From Planctomycetaceae bacterium (lineage in GTDB: Bacteria > Planctomycetota > Planctomycetia > Planctomycetales > Planctomycetaceae), in contig PBMZ01000201.1 of the NCBI GenBank assembly GCA_002722955.1, forward strand, positions 1 to 64,000: a stretch of DNA of 64,000 nt, read 5' to 3'. Positions 19,212 through 26,650 of this stretch are shown piece by piece. The notes beneath the pieces are model-generated. The model did no database searches and was not told the DNA's origin. It was given only the letters and a program-made list of their open reading frames with translations. Each line of letters opens with the position of its first letter. Position 1 is the stretch's first letter. The translations under genes were made by a program, and so were the position numbers.

Positions 19212-19445
19212 GTGGAGTCGAGGGCAAAGCATCCTAACAAACACATTCAAGAGGCTATCGAACACGCCCAATCCCAAGGCTGGCGATTGACAAAGAGTGG
19301 TGGTCAAGCCCACATTTGGGGAACGGTTTGGTGCCCAGATGCGTCACGAGATGGTTGCCGCTTCCGGATCTTTTCAACTCCGGCGAATCCTGAAAACCAT
19401 GCGAAAGATCTACGGCGAGCTATTCGGCGTTGCCAGCATGCATAA
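19212..19445 (+). CDS. Small HicA-like protein, possible toxin
   Basis: The product has 77 residues from the GTG at 19212, the first start in this frame after the permease stop 8 bases upstream; the frame is otherwise open from far upstream in the permease shadow. The sequence HPNKHIQEAIEHAQSQGWRL, TKSGGQAHIWG and STPANPENHAKDLRRAIRRC resembles HicA-type proteins: a GW-x-(6-9)-G-H core in a small dsRBD-like fold. Fifteen bases on lies a second small gene of matching size, the usual layout of toxin-antitoxin pairs. The HicA relation is inferred from pattern, and no toxicity can be shown from sequence. A small zinc or RNA-binding protein is the alternative (two cysteines, WCPDAS). Confidence 0.55.
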   Translation: MESRAKHPNKHIQEAIEHAQSQGWRLTKSGGQAHIWGTVWCPDASRDGCRFRIFSTPANPENHAKDLRRAIRRCQHA

Positions 19446-19458
19446 ATGAGAGTAAACC

Positions 19459-19710
19459 ATGACCGAACACGAATTCACAATCATCTTGGACCAGCCGGAA
19501 GAGTCCGAAGATGACGCGAACCGCCTTTACGAAGCAGGGTGCGGTGATGGGTCAATTAGCACTTCGGGTGGTGTAACACGTATCGACTTTCATCGACGTG
19601 CCGCGAATCTTGAGTCGGCCATTCGGTCTGCGGTTAGTAATGTTCAGTCGGCGGGATTCTCGGTTGCCCATGTCTTAATCGAACCAGAATCGCTGGGGCA
19701 GGCAAGCTAA
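19459..19710 (+). CDS. Small acidic protein, possible antitoxin partner
   Basis: The product has 83 residues (MTEHEFTIILDQPEESEDDA, later CGDGSISTSGGVTRIDFHRR and SAIRSAVSNVQSAGFSVAHV). The pattern strand-helix-strand-strand-helix-strand suggests one small alpha/beta domain. It is acidic and lacks a signal peptide, and it starts 14 bases after the HicA-like gene. Small proteins of this type are common next to such genes, which supports a two-gene unit. The partner role is inferred from size, charge and spacing only. Confidence 0.55.
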   Translation: MTEHEFTIILDQPEESEDDANRLYEAGCGDGSISTSGGVTRIDFHRRAANLESAIRSAVSNVQSAGFSVAHVLIEPESLGQAS

Positions 19711-19729
19711 TAATTTTGAGGAGAATAAG

Positions 19730-20434
19730 GTGCGTCAGTTTTCATATGTCGTTGCAGCAATCATTGTCAGCGTGGCCGTTGCCGTTGTTTCGAGTCCGTT
19801 CAGCTCACAAGACGCGGCGGCTCAAGGCAAAGGCAAGCCGAAGTCCAAGAAGTCGAACGTCAACTTGAAAGAAGTCGATGCCAAGGCCGAACAGAACTTG
19901 GACAACTTCATTCGGGCACAAGCCGAATTGGCGAAGTCGTACGAGGATGCCGAAGACTTGGAAAAAGCCAAGAAGATGCTGTCCGCGATCCTCAAGGTCA
20001 AGCCGGATCAACCGGGCGTCGTCTCAAAGATCAAGGAGATTGAAGAAACGATCCTCACCGCCAACGAGATCGACGTGGACTTGGACGTCAGCAAAGGCTG
20101 GGGCAAGGGCGTCGCTGTCGTTGCCAAAGACAAACCGTTCCGAATCAAAGTCGACGGCGAATATCGTTTCATTACGAACTCGACAATCGGCCCGGGCGGA
20201 TTCGCCACCGACAACCCCACCAAGGGAATGGCACCAAACGTCAAGTGTGGACAGGTCAAGGGATTGTTCTTCAGCAAGAACAAACCCGGACGCCCCTTTG
20301 CGATTGGCGAGGGAAAAGAGATTGTCCCCAAAGACGATGGCATCTTGTTCTTGGCCGTCAACGTTCCACCAGGCAGCCGCTGCATCGGCAAACTAAAGGT
20401 GGAACTGTCCGGCTACGTCAAGGAACGCGAATGA
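19730..20434 (+). CDS. Exported protein with TPR-like helices and a beta domain
   Basis: The product has 234 residues starting at a GTG that is preceded by GAGGAGAATAAG. A signal peptide (residues 1-31, ending DAAAQ) is followed by a lysine-rich linker, a TPR-like helical pair (DNFIRAQAELAKSYEDAEDL, AKKMLSAILKVKPDQPG) and a C-terminal beta-rich domain (PFRIKVDGEYRFITNSTIGP, then GILFLAVNVPPGSRC). The last part resembles the galactose-binding PA-IL-like beta sandwich often found in planctomycete proteins. It is likely periplasmic. The stop overlaps the ATG of the next gene (ATGA), indicating translational coupling with a membrane protein. Confidence 0.7.
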   Translation: MRQFSYVVAAIIVSVAVAVVSSPFSSQDAAAQGKGKPKSKKSNVNLKEVDAKAEQNLDNFIRAQAELAKSYEDAEDLEKAKKMLSAILKVKPDQPGVVSKIKEIEETILTANEIDVDLDVSKGWGKGVAVVAKDKPFRIKVDGEYRFITNSTIGPGGFATDNPTKGMAPNVKCGQVKGLFFSKNKPGRPFAIGEGKEIVPKDDGILFLAVNVPPGSRCIGKLKVELSGYVKERE

Positions 20435-20937
20435 TCTTTCGCCACGCCATCTTCTTAGTCGTTGGATTGGTGGCTCTGCTTTCGTCAGGTTTACCTTGGC
20501 TAGGATTTGGACCCCACGGCTTTACTCTTCCCGGCACTAGCATCCTTCTACCAACATGGAATCTAACCACACGAAATCCAGGTCCGATCGAATCGTGGTT
20601 TCGACTTTACTACTACTGTTTGGAGAAGCCTGTTTACTTGATAGGAGTGTGGGGACAAAACACATTCATTGAAAACGTGGTCTTTCGTCCCGGTGTCATA
20701 CCGTTCATTGCGTTCGTCTTCTGGCTTCTTGTCGGGATCGCTTTCCTCTGGATATCAATTCGCCCTGTCGTGTTTCCAAATGCTTACGGACATTTGCGGA
20801 AACTTGCTGCTTCATCAGGGCCCCACGAATTCAGGACGACCACGAATTTAGACATTCGTGGTCGTCCTGAATTCGTGGGGCTCAATCAGTTGGCCGATGA
20901 GCCACACGGAATGTTATGTCGACGGAATTGGCATTGA
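20431..20937 (+). CDS. Small membrane protein, C-terminus altered by a repeat
   Basis: The product has 168 residues, with a signal-anchor-like N-terminus (FLVVGLVALLSSGLPWLGFG) and a second strong hydrophobic segment (about 89-110, FIAFVFWLLVGIAFLWI). Its ATG overlaps the preceding TGA. From about residue 130 the protein is encoded by a perfect 28-bp inverted repeat (20820-20881) and then overlaps the next gene by 22 bases in another frame. The natural end probably lay before the repeat, and the present C-terminus looks like read-through of inserted DNA. Function unknown. Confidence 0.6.
   Translation: MIFRHAIFLVVGLVALLSSGLPWLGFGPHGFTLPGTSILLPTWNLTTRNPGPIESWFRLYYYCLEKPVYLIGVWGQNTFIENVVFRPGVIPFIAFVFWLLVGIAFLWISIRPVVFPNAYGHLRKLAASSGPHEFRTTTNLDIRGRPEFVGLNQLADEPHGMLCRRNWH
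20820..20881. repeat. Perfect 28-bp inverted repeat at a gene end
   Basis: Arms 20820-20847 and 20854-20881 are exact reverse complements (outer part GCCCCACGAATTC) with a 6-base loop TTAGAC. The perfect arms suggest recent arrival or strong selection. It lies in the reading frame of the upstream membrane protein and 35 bases before the next start. Confidence 0.88.
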
Positions 20938-21836
20938 GACCGATACGAGTTTCAGTCGTTGGAGATTCTCCAGCGGCCGTTTACCAGCTCGAGCGACTTT
21001 GTTTGCATGAGGAGTTGGTCGCGCATCGCGTCTTTTGTGGCGCCGATGCCAACCTGCCACGAGCCATTGATTGCCAATCGGTTTCCGATTGGGACGAGGT
21101 GTTAACCGATGCTGAGTCTGAGTTGGTTTTCTTTGCGTGGTCTCCCGATCGCACTCAGAAAGTCATCGAGGCACTGTCGGCTCGCAAACATGTTCTGCTG
21201 GAAGGCCCCATTGCAGCGACCGTGGAAGAAGCCCAGTCCTTAATTCAAGGATCCGAGAATTGCGGGCGGCTGCTAGACGTCGTCGATTCAAGCTTTGATG
21301 ACGATGACTTTCAAACAGCACTAGACGTCGCTCGCACCAGCGCGATTGGGAAGTTAGAGGCGATCCACTTCTGTTTGTGGGAAATGGCAATCCCAACAAA
21401 CGGCCAAGTCGACGTGCTCTGGACCTTTGGCCTCCGCATTACCGACCAGCTTTTGCAACTGGCCGATCAACCTATTGAAACGGTGACCGCGCGGAAGTAC
21501 TTGGGCGGTGACGAAATCATCGGGTTTCACGCGATCATTGATTTTGACGGAGGGCTCAGGGCGACACTTGACGTGCATCTCGACAGTCATGTCCCACTTC
21601 ATTCGGGATGGTCACTGAACGGGACAGAGGGTGGATACCGTGATTTCTCGAAGTACACTCGCACGGACGATGGCGAAATCTATGCGACTCGATTGACGCC
21701 GACATCGATCGATCCCGATCATCAATTGCTGGCGATCTACGATCATCTTCGCAAGGGGCAAGTTTTCGAATCGAACTGCCAACGTGCCAAAGCCGTTGTT
21801 GAGTTGATCGATCGAATTCGCAACGCGAACGACTGA
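20916..21836 (+). CDS. Gfo/Idh/MocA-like protein, divergent
   Basis: The product has 306 residues, shorter than the usual 340-390. A Rossmann-like N-terminus (IRVSVVGDSPAAVYQLERLC) leads to SELVFFAWSPDRTQKVIEAL and KHVLLEGPIAATVEEAQSL, where GKHVLCEKP is typical of the family. Here the motif reads HVLLEGPI, so the catalytic lysine is missing. The C-terminal half keeps family-like strands (IGKLEAIHFCLWE, GFHAIIDFDGGLRATLDV). Loss of the lysine suggests a non-catalytic or altered function. The ATG is preceded by ACGGAATGTT. It lies downstream of the repeat-bearing membrane gene and before a frameshifted DUF1501 gene. Confidence 0.75.
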   Translation: MSTELALRPIRVSVVGDSPAAVYQLERLCLHEELVAHRVFCGADANLPRAIDCQSVSDWDEVLTDAESELVFFAWSPDRTQKVIEALSARKHVLLEGPIAATVEEAQSLIQGSENCGRLLDVVDSSFDDDDFQTALDVARTSAIGKLEAIHFCLWEMAIPTNGQVDVLWTFGLRITDQLLQLADQPIETVTARKYLGGDEIIGFHAIIDFDGGLRATLDVHLDSHVPLHSGWSLNGTEGGYRDFSKYTRTDDGEIYATRLTPTSIDPDHQLLAIYDHLRKGQVFESNCQRAKAVVELIDRIRNAND

Positions 21837-21899
21837 GCTAATATTGGATTATCGATCAGGCAAGGTTAGACTTGTTTAACTAACCATTCTGCGTGGGTT

Positions 21900-23379
21900 A
21901 TGACCATGTCCAAGGACTCACAATCGATCGCTCATCCCGTCATCAATCGGCGCAGTCTTGTTCAAGCCGGTGCTGCACGCATGCTTGGTTTGGGAATGAG
22001 CGACTTGGCGACTTTGCAGTCGATGACCCGGCGACGATCATCCGATGGGCTGAGCGAAGTCGGTGATCTTTATCTTTGCAATCGGCGGCATGGCGCAACA
22101 CGAAACGTTCGACATGAAACCCGAGGCGCCTGATAGCGTTCGCGGTGAGTTTCGTCCGATTGACACAATCACACCTGGCGTTCAGATTTGCGAGCACTTG
22201 CCAATGCTCGCTAAACAAAGTCATCGATTTGCGCTGCTTCGCTCACTTGCTCATCCAAACACGAGTCACAAGAACAGCTCGCTGCTGATGCTGAGCGGGC
22301 GTTCCAAACTGCCGCCGAATTATAAGGACAAGAATGTTGAAGGGCATTGGCCATCGATCACGTCACAAGCAGGCTACGCCACCAAGTCGCGCAGCAATCT
22401 GCCCAAATCAATGATGTTGCCCGAAGTGCTCTATCACAACGCGACAACTCAAGTGCCCGGACAAACAGCGGGCTTGATGGGGCGCAAGCACGATCCCTGG
22501 TTGGTTGAAGCGATGCGTGAATGCAAAGGAAACGGATACCCAACGCGCAGCGTTTGCCCCGATTGCTATCCGTTGTCCGACTACAAAAAACCGCACAAGC
22601 ATCGCAACGAACCACTGTTCGCGACCCCGAACTTGGAATTTCCAGCGGGTGTCGACGCCTTTCGGTTCAACGATCGACAGCGATTACTCGACACGCTCGA
22701 CGAGCAACGTCGCGACTTAGAAAGTCGCGCTAACGTCGCTCAATTCAATCGTCAGCAACAACGCGTGATCTCATTATTGGTCGATCGTCACACTCGAGCG
22801 GCGTTTGACATTTTCAGCGCCAGTCCGAAAGTTCTGGAACGATACGGTCAAAACAAGTTCGGCTGGTCGCTGCTGATGGCCCGTCGCCTGGTTGCGGCCA
22901 GCGTCAACATCGTCCAAGTGCATCTGGGTCACAATTTCACTTGGGACACGCACAGCCAAGCGGCGCCGATCCTCAAAGACCGCCTTTTGCCACCCGCTGA
23001 TCGCGCAATCTCGGCGTTGTTGGAAGACTTGGCTGAAAGTGGCCAGTTGGATGAAACGCTGGTCGTGATGGCCAGCGAGTTTGGTCGCACACCCAAAATC
23101 TTTGTTCCCAAGGGATCGAGAAACACCGTGCCCGGGCGCGGCCCTTGGGGATCCGTACAAACAGCATTCTTCGCCGGCGGCGGAGTGCGCGGCGGCACAA
23201 TCGTCGGTCGTTCAGACGCTCACGGCGGCTATCCCATTAAAGACAAACACACGCCTGAAGACTTCGCCGCGACGATCTACGATGCACTCGGCATCCCACA
23301 TACGGCGGCATGGTACGACAAGGAAGACCGCCCACACCAAATCTATCATGGTGAACCTATCGGCAAGCTGATGTCGTAG
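21900..23379 (+). pseudogene. DUF1501 (sulfatase-like fold) gene with a frameshift
   Basis: DUF1501 proteins are Tat-exported planctomycete proteins with an alkaline phosphatase/sulfatase-like fold. The N-terminus lies in frame 3 (NRRSLVQAGAARMLGLGMSD, a twin-arginine-like leader). The body lies in frame 1 (IFIFAIGGMAQHETFDMKPE, LMLSGRSKLPP, NIVQVHLGHNFTWDTHS, MASEFGRTPKI, HGGYPIKDKHTPEDFAATIY) and ends at 23377-23379. The switch is at about 22035-22060. Restoring GCGCG from the observed GCG near 22045 (a 2-base loss) would join AKSVIFIFAIGG in one frame. Family landmarks (DTHS, EFGRTP, HGG) are intact, so the break is recent, a sequencing error, or rescued from the GTG at 22063, which would give a leaderless 438-residue protein. 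Confidence 0.75.
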
Positions 23380-23397
23380 TCTCTCCAGCCATTTGAA

Positions 23398-24603
23398 TCA
23401 ATTGGCCCATTGATCCAAGAGGAATGCAAGCATCAAATCATGCCCTTTGGTCAGGCAAATGGACGAACGAGCGGCCGATGGTTCGTTATAGTCGATAGCC
23501 GCGTCAGCCGTGATGTTCGTACCGCACATCGCAAACGGGACAAAGCCGTGGCTGTGAGTCTTCGTTCTCAAGAAGGTCGGATGATCCGGGCAAACTAAGA
23601 TGCGGTAATCTCCACGGTCGCGCAGTGCGGAGTGGACGGGTCCGACGATGTCGGCGTCGATGCGTTCCAGCGCCTCGACCTTTGCCGCGGCATCACCCTC
23701 ATGAGACGCTTCGTCAGTCGCCTCGACATGAACGGTAACAAAGTCGACCTCATCCAATGTCTTGATCGCCCACCGACCTTTGGCTGCATAGTCGGTGTCG
23801 GTGTATCCCGTAGCGCCCGGAACTTCGATGACTTGCCAACCCAAAAGCCGAGCAATTCCGCGCAGCAAATCCACTGCCGTGATGACAGCGGCCGTCTTGC
23901 CAAATTTTTCTTGGAAAGGTTGAAGCGCCGGCACACTGCCTTGCCCCCAAAGCCAACACTGGCTCGCCGGAATTTCGCGAGCTTGGTTGTCTTCGTTGCT
24001 CGCGAAGATCGACACGCTCTCTTCCATCATCTCCCGCAAAAGCTCTGATCCCGAACCGGCCGGAAGGTGCGGCTCGATGGCTTGATCAGTGATGTCATGT
24101 GGAGGGACGGTTACGGTGTCTTTACCAAACGGAGGGTCACCATCGCGCCCTCGATAAATCAACAGATTGCGATAACTAACACCAGCGTGGAACTTCCATG
24201 AGGCGTCTCCGCAGCGAGACTTCTGAAGATCACGAACCAGTGAACTACCGATCTCATTCGGAATCTGCTCGGCCGTGAAGCTCTTCATCTTGCCATCATT
24301 GATGGTGACCAGATTGCAGCGAATGGCCCAATCTGCCGGTCCCAATTCGATGCCTTGCGCGGCTGCTTCCAGAGGAGCGCGGCCGGTGTGATATTCGAGG
24401 GGGTCGTAGCCGAACAAACTCATCGTGCCAACATCGCTGCCTGATGGCATCGATGCCGGAACGTGGTCGGCTTGACCAACGATGCCCTGCGCAGCCACGG
24501 CATCCATATTCGGCGTCTTGGCGGCTTCCAGCGGAGTTAACCAACCGAGAACCTCTTGCGGTTCGTCGGCAACTCCGTCAGGAATCACTAAAACATATTT
24601 CAT
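23398..24603 (-). CDS. apgM: 2,3-bisphosphoglycerate-independent phosphoglycerate mutase, archaeal type
   Basis: Interconverts 3- and 2-phosphoglycerate in the cytoplasm; alkaline-phosphatase-like fold with two metal ions. The start is the ATG at 24603 (MKYVLVIPDGVADEP) with AGGATCG upstream; an upstream in-frame start adds 26 unlikely residues. The catalytic serine lies in ASMPSGSDVGTMSLFGYDP (about residue 54-72), and metal ligands in HVEATDEASHEGD (about 318) and PDHPT (about 365). The 401 residues fit the ApgM family. With eno at the window's left end, two consecutive glycolytic steps are encoded about 22 kb apart. It is convergent with the DUF1501 gene. Confidence 0.92.
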   Translation of the reverse strand: MKYVLVIPDGVADEPQEVLGWLTPLEAAKTPNMDAVAAQGIVGQADHVPASMPSGSDVGTMSLFGYDPLEYHTGRAPLEAAAQGIELGPADWAIRCNLVTINDGKMKSFTAEQIPNEIGSSLVRDLQKSRCGDASWKFHAGVSYRNLLIYRGRDGDPPFGKDTVTVPPHDITDQAIEPHLPAGSGSELLREMMEESVSIFASNEDNQAREIPASQCWLWGQGSVPALQPFQEKFGKTAAVITAVDLLRGIARLLGWQVIEVPGATGYTDTDYAAKGRWAIKTLDEVDFVTVHVEATDEASHEGDAAAKVEALERIDADIVGPVHSALRDRGDYRILVCPDHPTFLRTKTHSHGFVPFAMCGTNITADAAIDYNEPSAARSSICLTKGHDLMLAFLLDQWAN

Positions 24604-24734
24604 TTTACGATCCTGAAAGTCACAATAAGTGTTCGTCGTCTCAAGCAGTGATGGCTGTTCGGTCGAGCGCGACGGTGCCAAAGTTTAGCAATCAAGCAAG
24701 AAATCGTAACCCGAAGTGTTGAGAGCTACGTAAC

Positions 24735-26648
24735 ATGACTCAACTTCCGACATTGATGTTCTTTCTTCGAATCACGTCCGTCTTCGTTGTTGCTCTCGCA
24801 ATGCTACCAACGGCGAACGGAGACGAAAGTGCTCGCCCAAGTCACGCCAACAGCCGTTTTACCGCCAGGCTACCCGAGGGTCGAGCGGTGGAGTTTCTCG
24901 GAGTCACCGACAACCCAAGTAATGAAACGCGCTGGTGGACTCCCGACGGACAAGCGATCAGATACATTCCACCGAAGTCGCCCAGCATCAAGGTCAGCCA
25001 AGCTGGCATTGACGAGTTTCGGCAATTCGAATTCTTCGTTCGCAATATTCAGCCCGGCGACGAAGTCGTCGCCAATATCAACTCACAATCAGGCTTTGGC
25101 TTCCGAACCTTTCCAATCAAAAACACAAAAGATGTCAGCGTGAGGCTTGCTGCCGGAATTCCAACAGGAATTCCCCAAGTGAACATCAATCTGAGGGTTG
25201 AATCCGATAAGTGGACATCAATCCTCTCGATCAAGCAACCGCAACAGCGGGACAAGAAGAGTCTTGATGATGTCGACATCATCGATAGCATCGGATCGCT
25301 TCGGAAATCCGGTAAGTCGTCGGTCATCACAATCTCACACCATCTTCGAGGCAGTGAGCTGCGCGTTGTTGGCATTGATAAGAAGGGCAAGCGTCACTCT
25401 GCAAGGCAAAAGCACAGTATCACCAAGAAGCTGCGCAAGTTGACCGCAACCTTTGAGGATCTGAAGCCCAACGAACTCAAGAGTGTCGAGATTGAACGAC
25501 GCAAAACTCATCACGTGGAATATCGTAATGTTGCATTGAATATCAACGGTCGCACGCAATGCCAAATGGTGATCCACGACACGTCGTTCGCGACAGTCGC
25601 CGATTCCAATAAAGCCGCGACGGTGTGGAAGTCGGAAGCGGCACCATCGTTTCAAACAGCCGCCTCAAAGCAGCGCCGTCAGGAGTTGTACTCCAAAGCC
25701 GTCGAGACCGCGGTCAAGAAAGGGCTGAAGTATCTTCTTGAGGAACAACGCAACGACGGATTCGTCCCAACCAAAGGCAACTTTCGAGAGAACATCGCCA
25801 CGACGGCCTTTGCGGGATGGGCCTTGTTACAAGGTGCAGAAAGATTCGACGACGCTGAGATTCTCAAGGCAGCTCAACAAGCGGCTCGGTTTGTGACTTC
25901 TTGTCAGACCGAAGACGGCTCTCTTGTCAATCCGCACACGAAATCCCCAGCCGGTCGAATGTACGGACACGGATATGCCCTTCATTTTCTTGCCAAATAC
26001 TATCTCCACGCCGCAAAAGCAAAAGAGGCAACCGACGAACTTCGCACAGCAATCGCCAAGGCCATCAAGTACTCGGTGGAAAATCAGATTGACGATGGGT
26101 CTTGGGGATACACCAAAGTTGATGGTCCGTTGGGTCGAGGCGACGTGTCCAACACTGCTTGCCAAATCTCAGCTATCTTGGCAGCTGGCGAAGCCGGATT
26201 CGACGTGCCAGTCGCGACGTTAACGAAGACTCGCGATTATCTGCTCAGTGCTCAGCGCGAAGACGGTGGCTTCCTCTATGTTGTGACGTATCAGTCACCC
26301 CCAACGTATGCACGCAGTGCAGCCGTGATGGCGGCCTTGTCACGACTACCGAAGGTCAAAGAACACGCGGTGGAAAACGGATTCGCATTTATGAAGGGCA
26401 TCGATGCGCATCGAAGAAGCCGCGAACCCTTCTACATGTACGGCGCATTCTTTTCGATAATCGCTTACCAGAACTTGGGTTCGGATGACTTCTGCCAGTG
26501 GTACGAAGATACATCCAAGCTGATGTTAACACGGCAAGCAAGCAACGGATCGTGGAATGTCATTCCACAAAACCTCGGTCCCAATTATGGAACGGCCGTC
26601 ACGTGTTTAGTGCTGCAATCGATCCAGTCAAAAGCAATGACCGAATGA
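24735..26648 (+). CDS. Exported protein with prenyltransferase/squalene-cyclase-like repeats
   Basis: The product has 637 residues with a signal peptide (FFLRITSVFVVALAMLPTAN). The first half (about 30-300) is a beta-rich region I do not recognise. The second half (about 320-635) contains repeats of the terpene-cyclase/prenyltransferase toroid: VKKGLKYLLEEQRNDGFVP, AARFVTSCQTEDGSL, IKYSVENQIDDGSWGY, TRDYLLSAQREDGGFLY and LMLTRQASNGSWNV. Such toroids occur in exported planctomycete proteins of unknown function; a DxDD cyclase motif is not seen, so terpene cyclisation is unlikely. It runs convergently into the RTX gene with only 2 bases between stops. Confidence 0.75.
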   Translation: MTQLPTLMFFLRITSVFVVALAMLPTANGDESARPSHANSRFTARLPEGRAVEFLGVTDNPSNETRWWTPDGQAIRYIPPKSPSIKVSQAGIDEFRQFEFFVRNIQPGDEVVANINSQSGFGFRTFPIKNTKDVSVRLAAGIPTGIPQVNINLRVESDKWTSILSIKQPQQRDKKSLDDVDIIDSIGSLRKSGKSSVITISHHLRGSELRVVGIDKKGKRHSARQKHSITKKLRKLTATFEDLKPNELKSVEIERRKTHHVEYRNVALNINGRTQCQMVIHDTSFATVADSNKAATVWKSEAAPSFQTAASKQRRQELYSKAVETAVKKGLKYLLEEQRNDGFVPTKGNFRENIATTAFAGWALLQGAERFDDAEILKAAQQAARFVTSCQTEDGSLVNPHTKSPAGRMYGHGYALHFLAKYYLHAAKAKEATDELRTAIAKAIKYSVENQIDDGSWGYTKVDGPLGRGDVSNTACQISAILAAGEAGFDVPVATLTKTRDYLLSAQREDGGFLYVVTYQSPPTYARSAAVMAALSRLPKVKEHAVENGFAFMKGIDAHRRSREPFYMYGAFFSIIAYQNLGSDDFCQWYEDTSKLMLTRQASNGSWNVIPQNLGPNYGTAVTCLVLQSIQSKAMTE

Positions 26649-26650
26649 GA

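Noticed and set aside
18537-19445. A 302-residue protein in frame 3 overlapping the permease
   Set aside because: Its first 220 residues are a shadow of the permease; only the part after 19212 looks like a real small gene.
22000-22070. Programmed frameshifting in the DUF1501 gene
   Set aside because: No slippery heptamer or clear stimulatory structure is seen at the switch; a small deletion or sequencing error is simpler.
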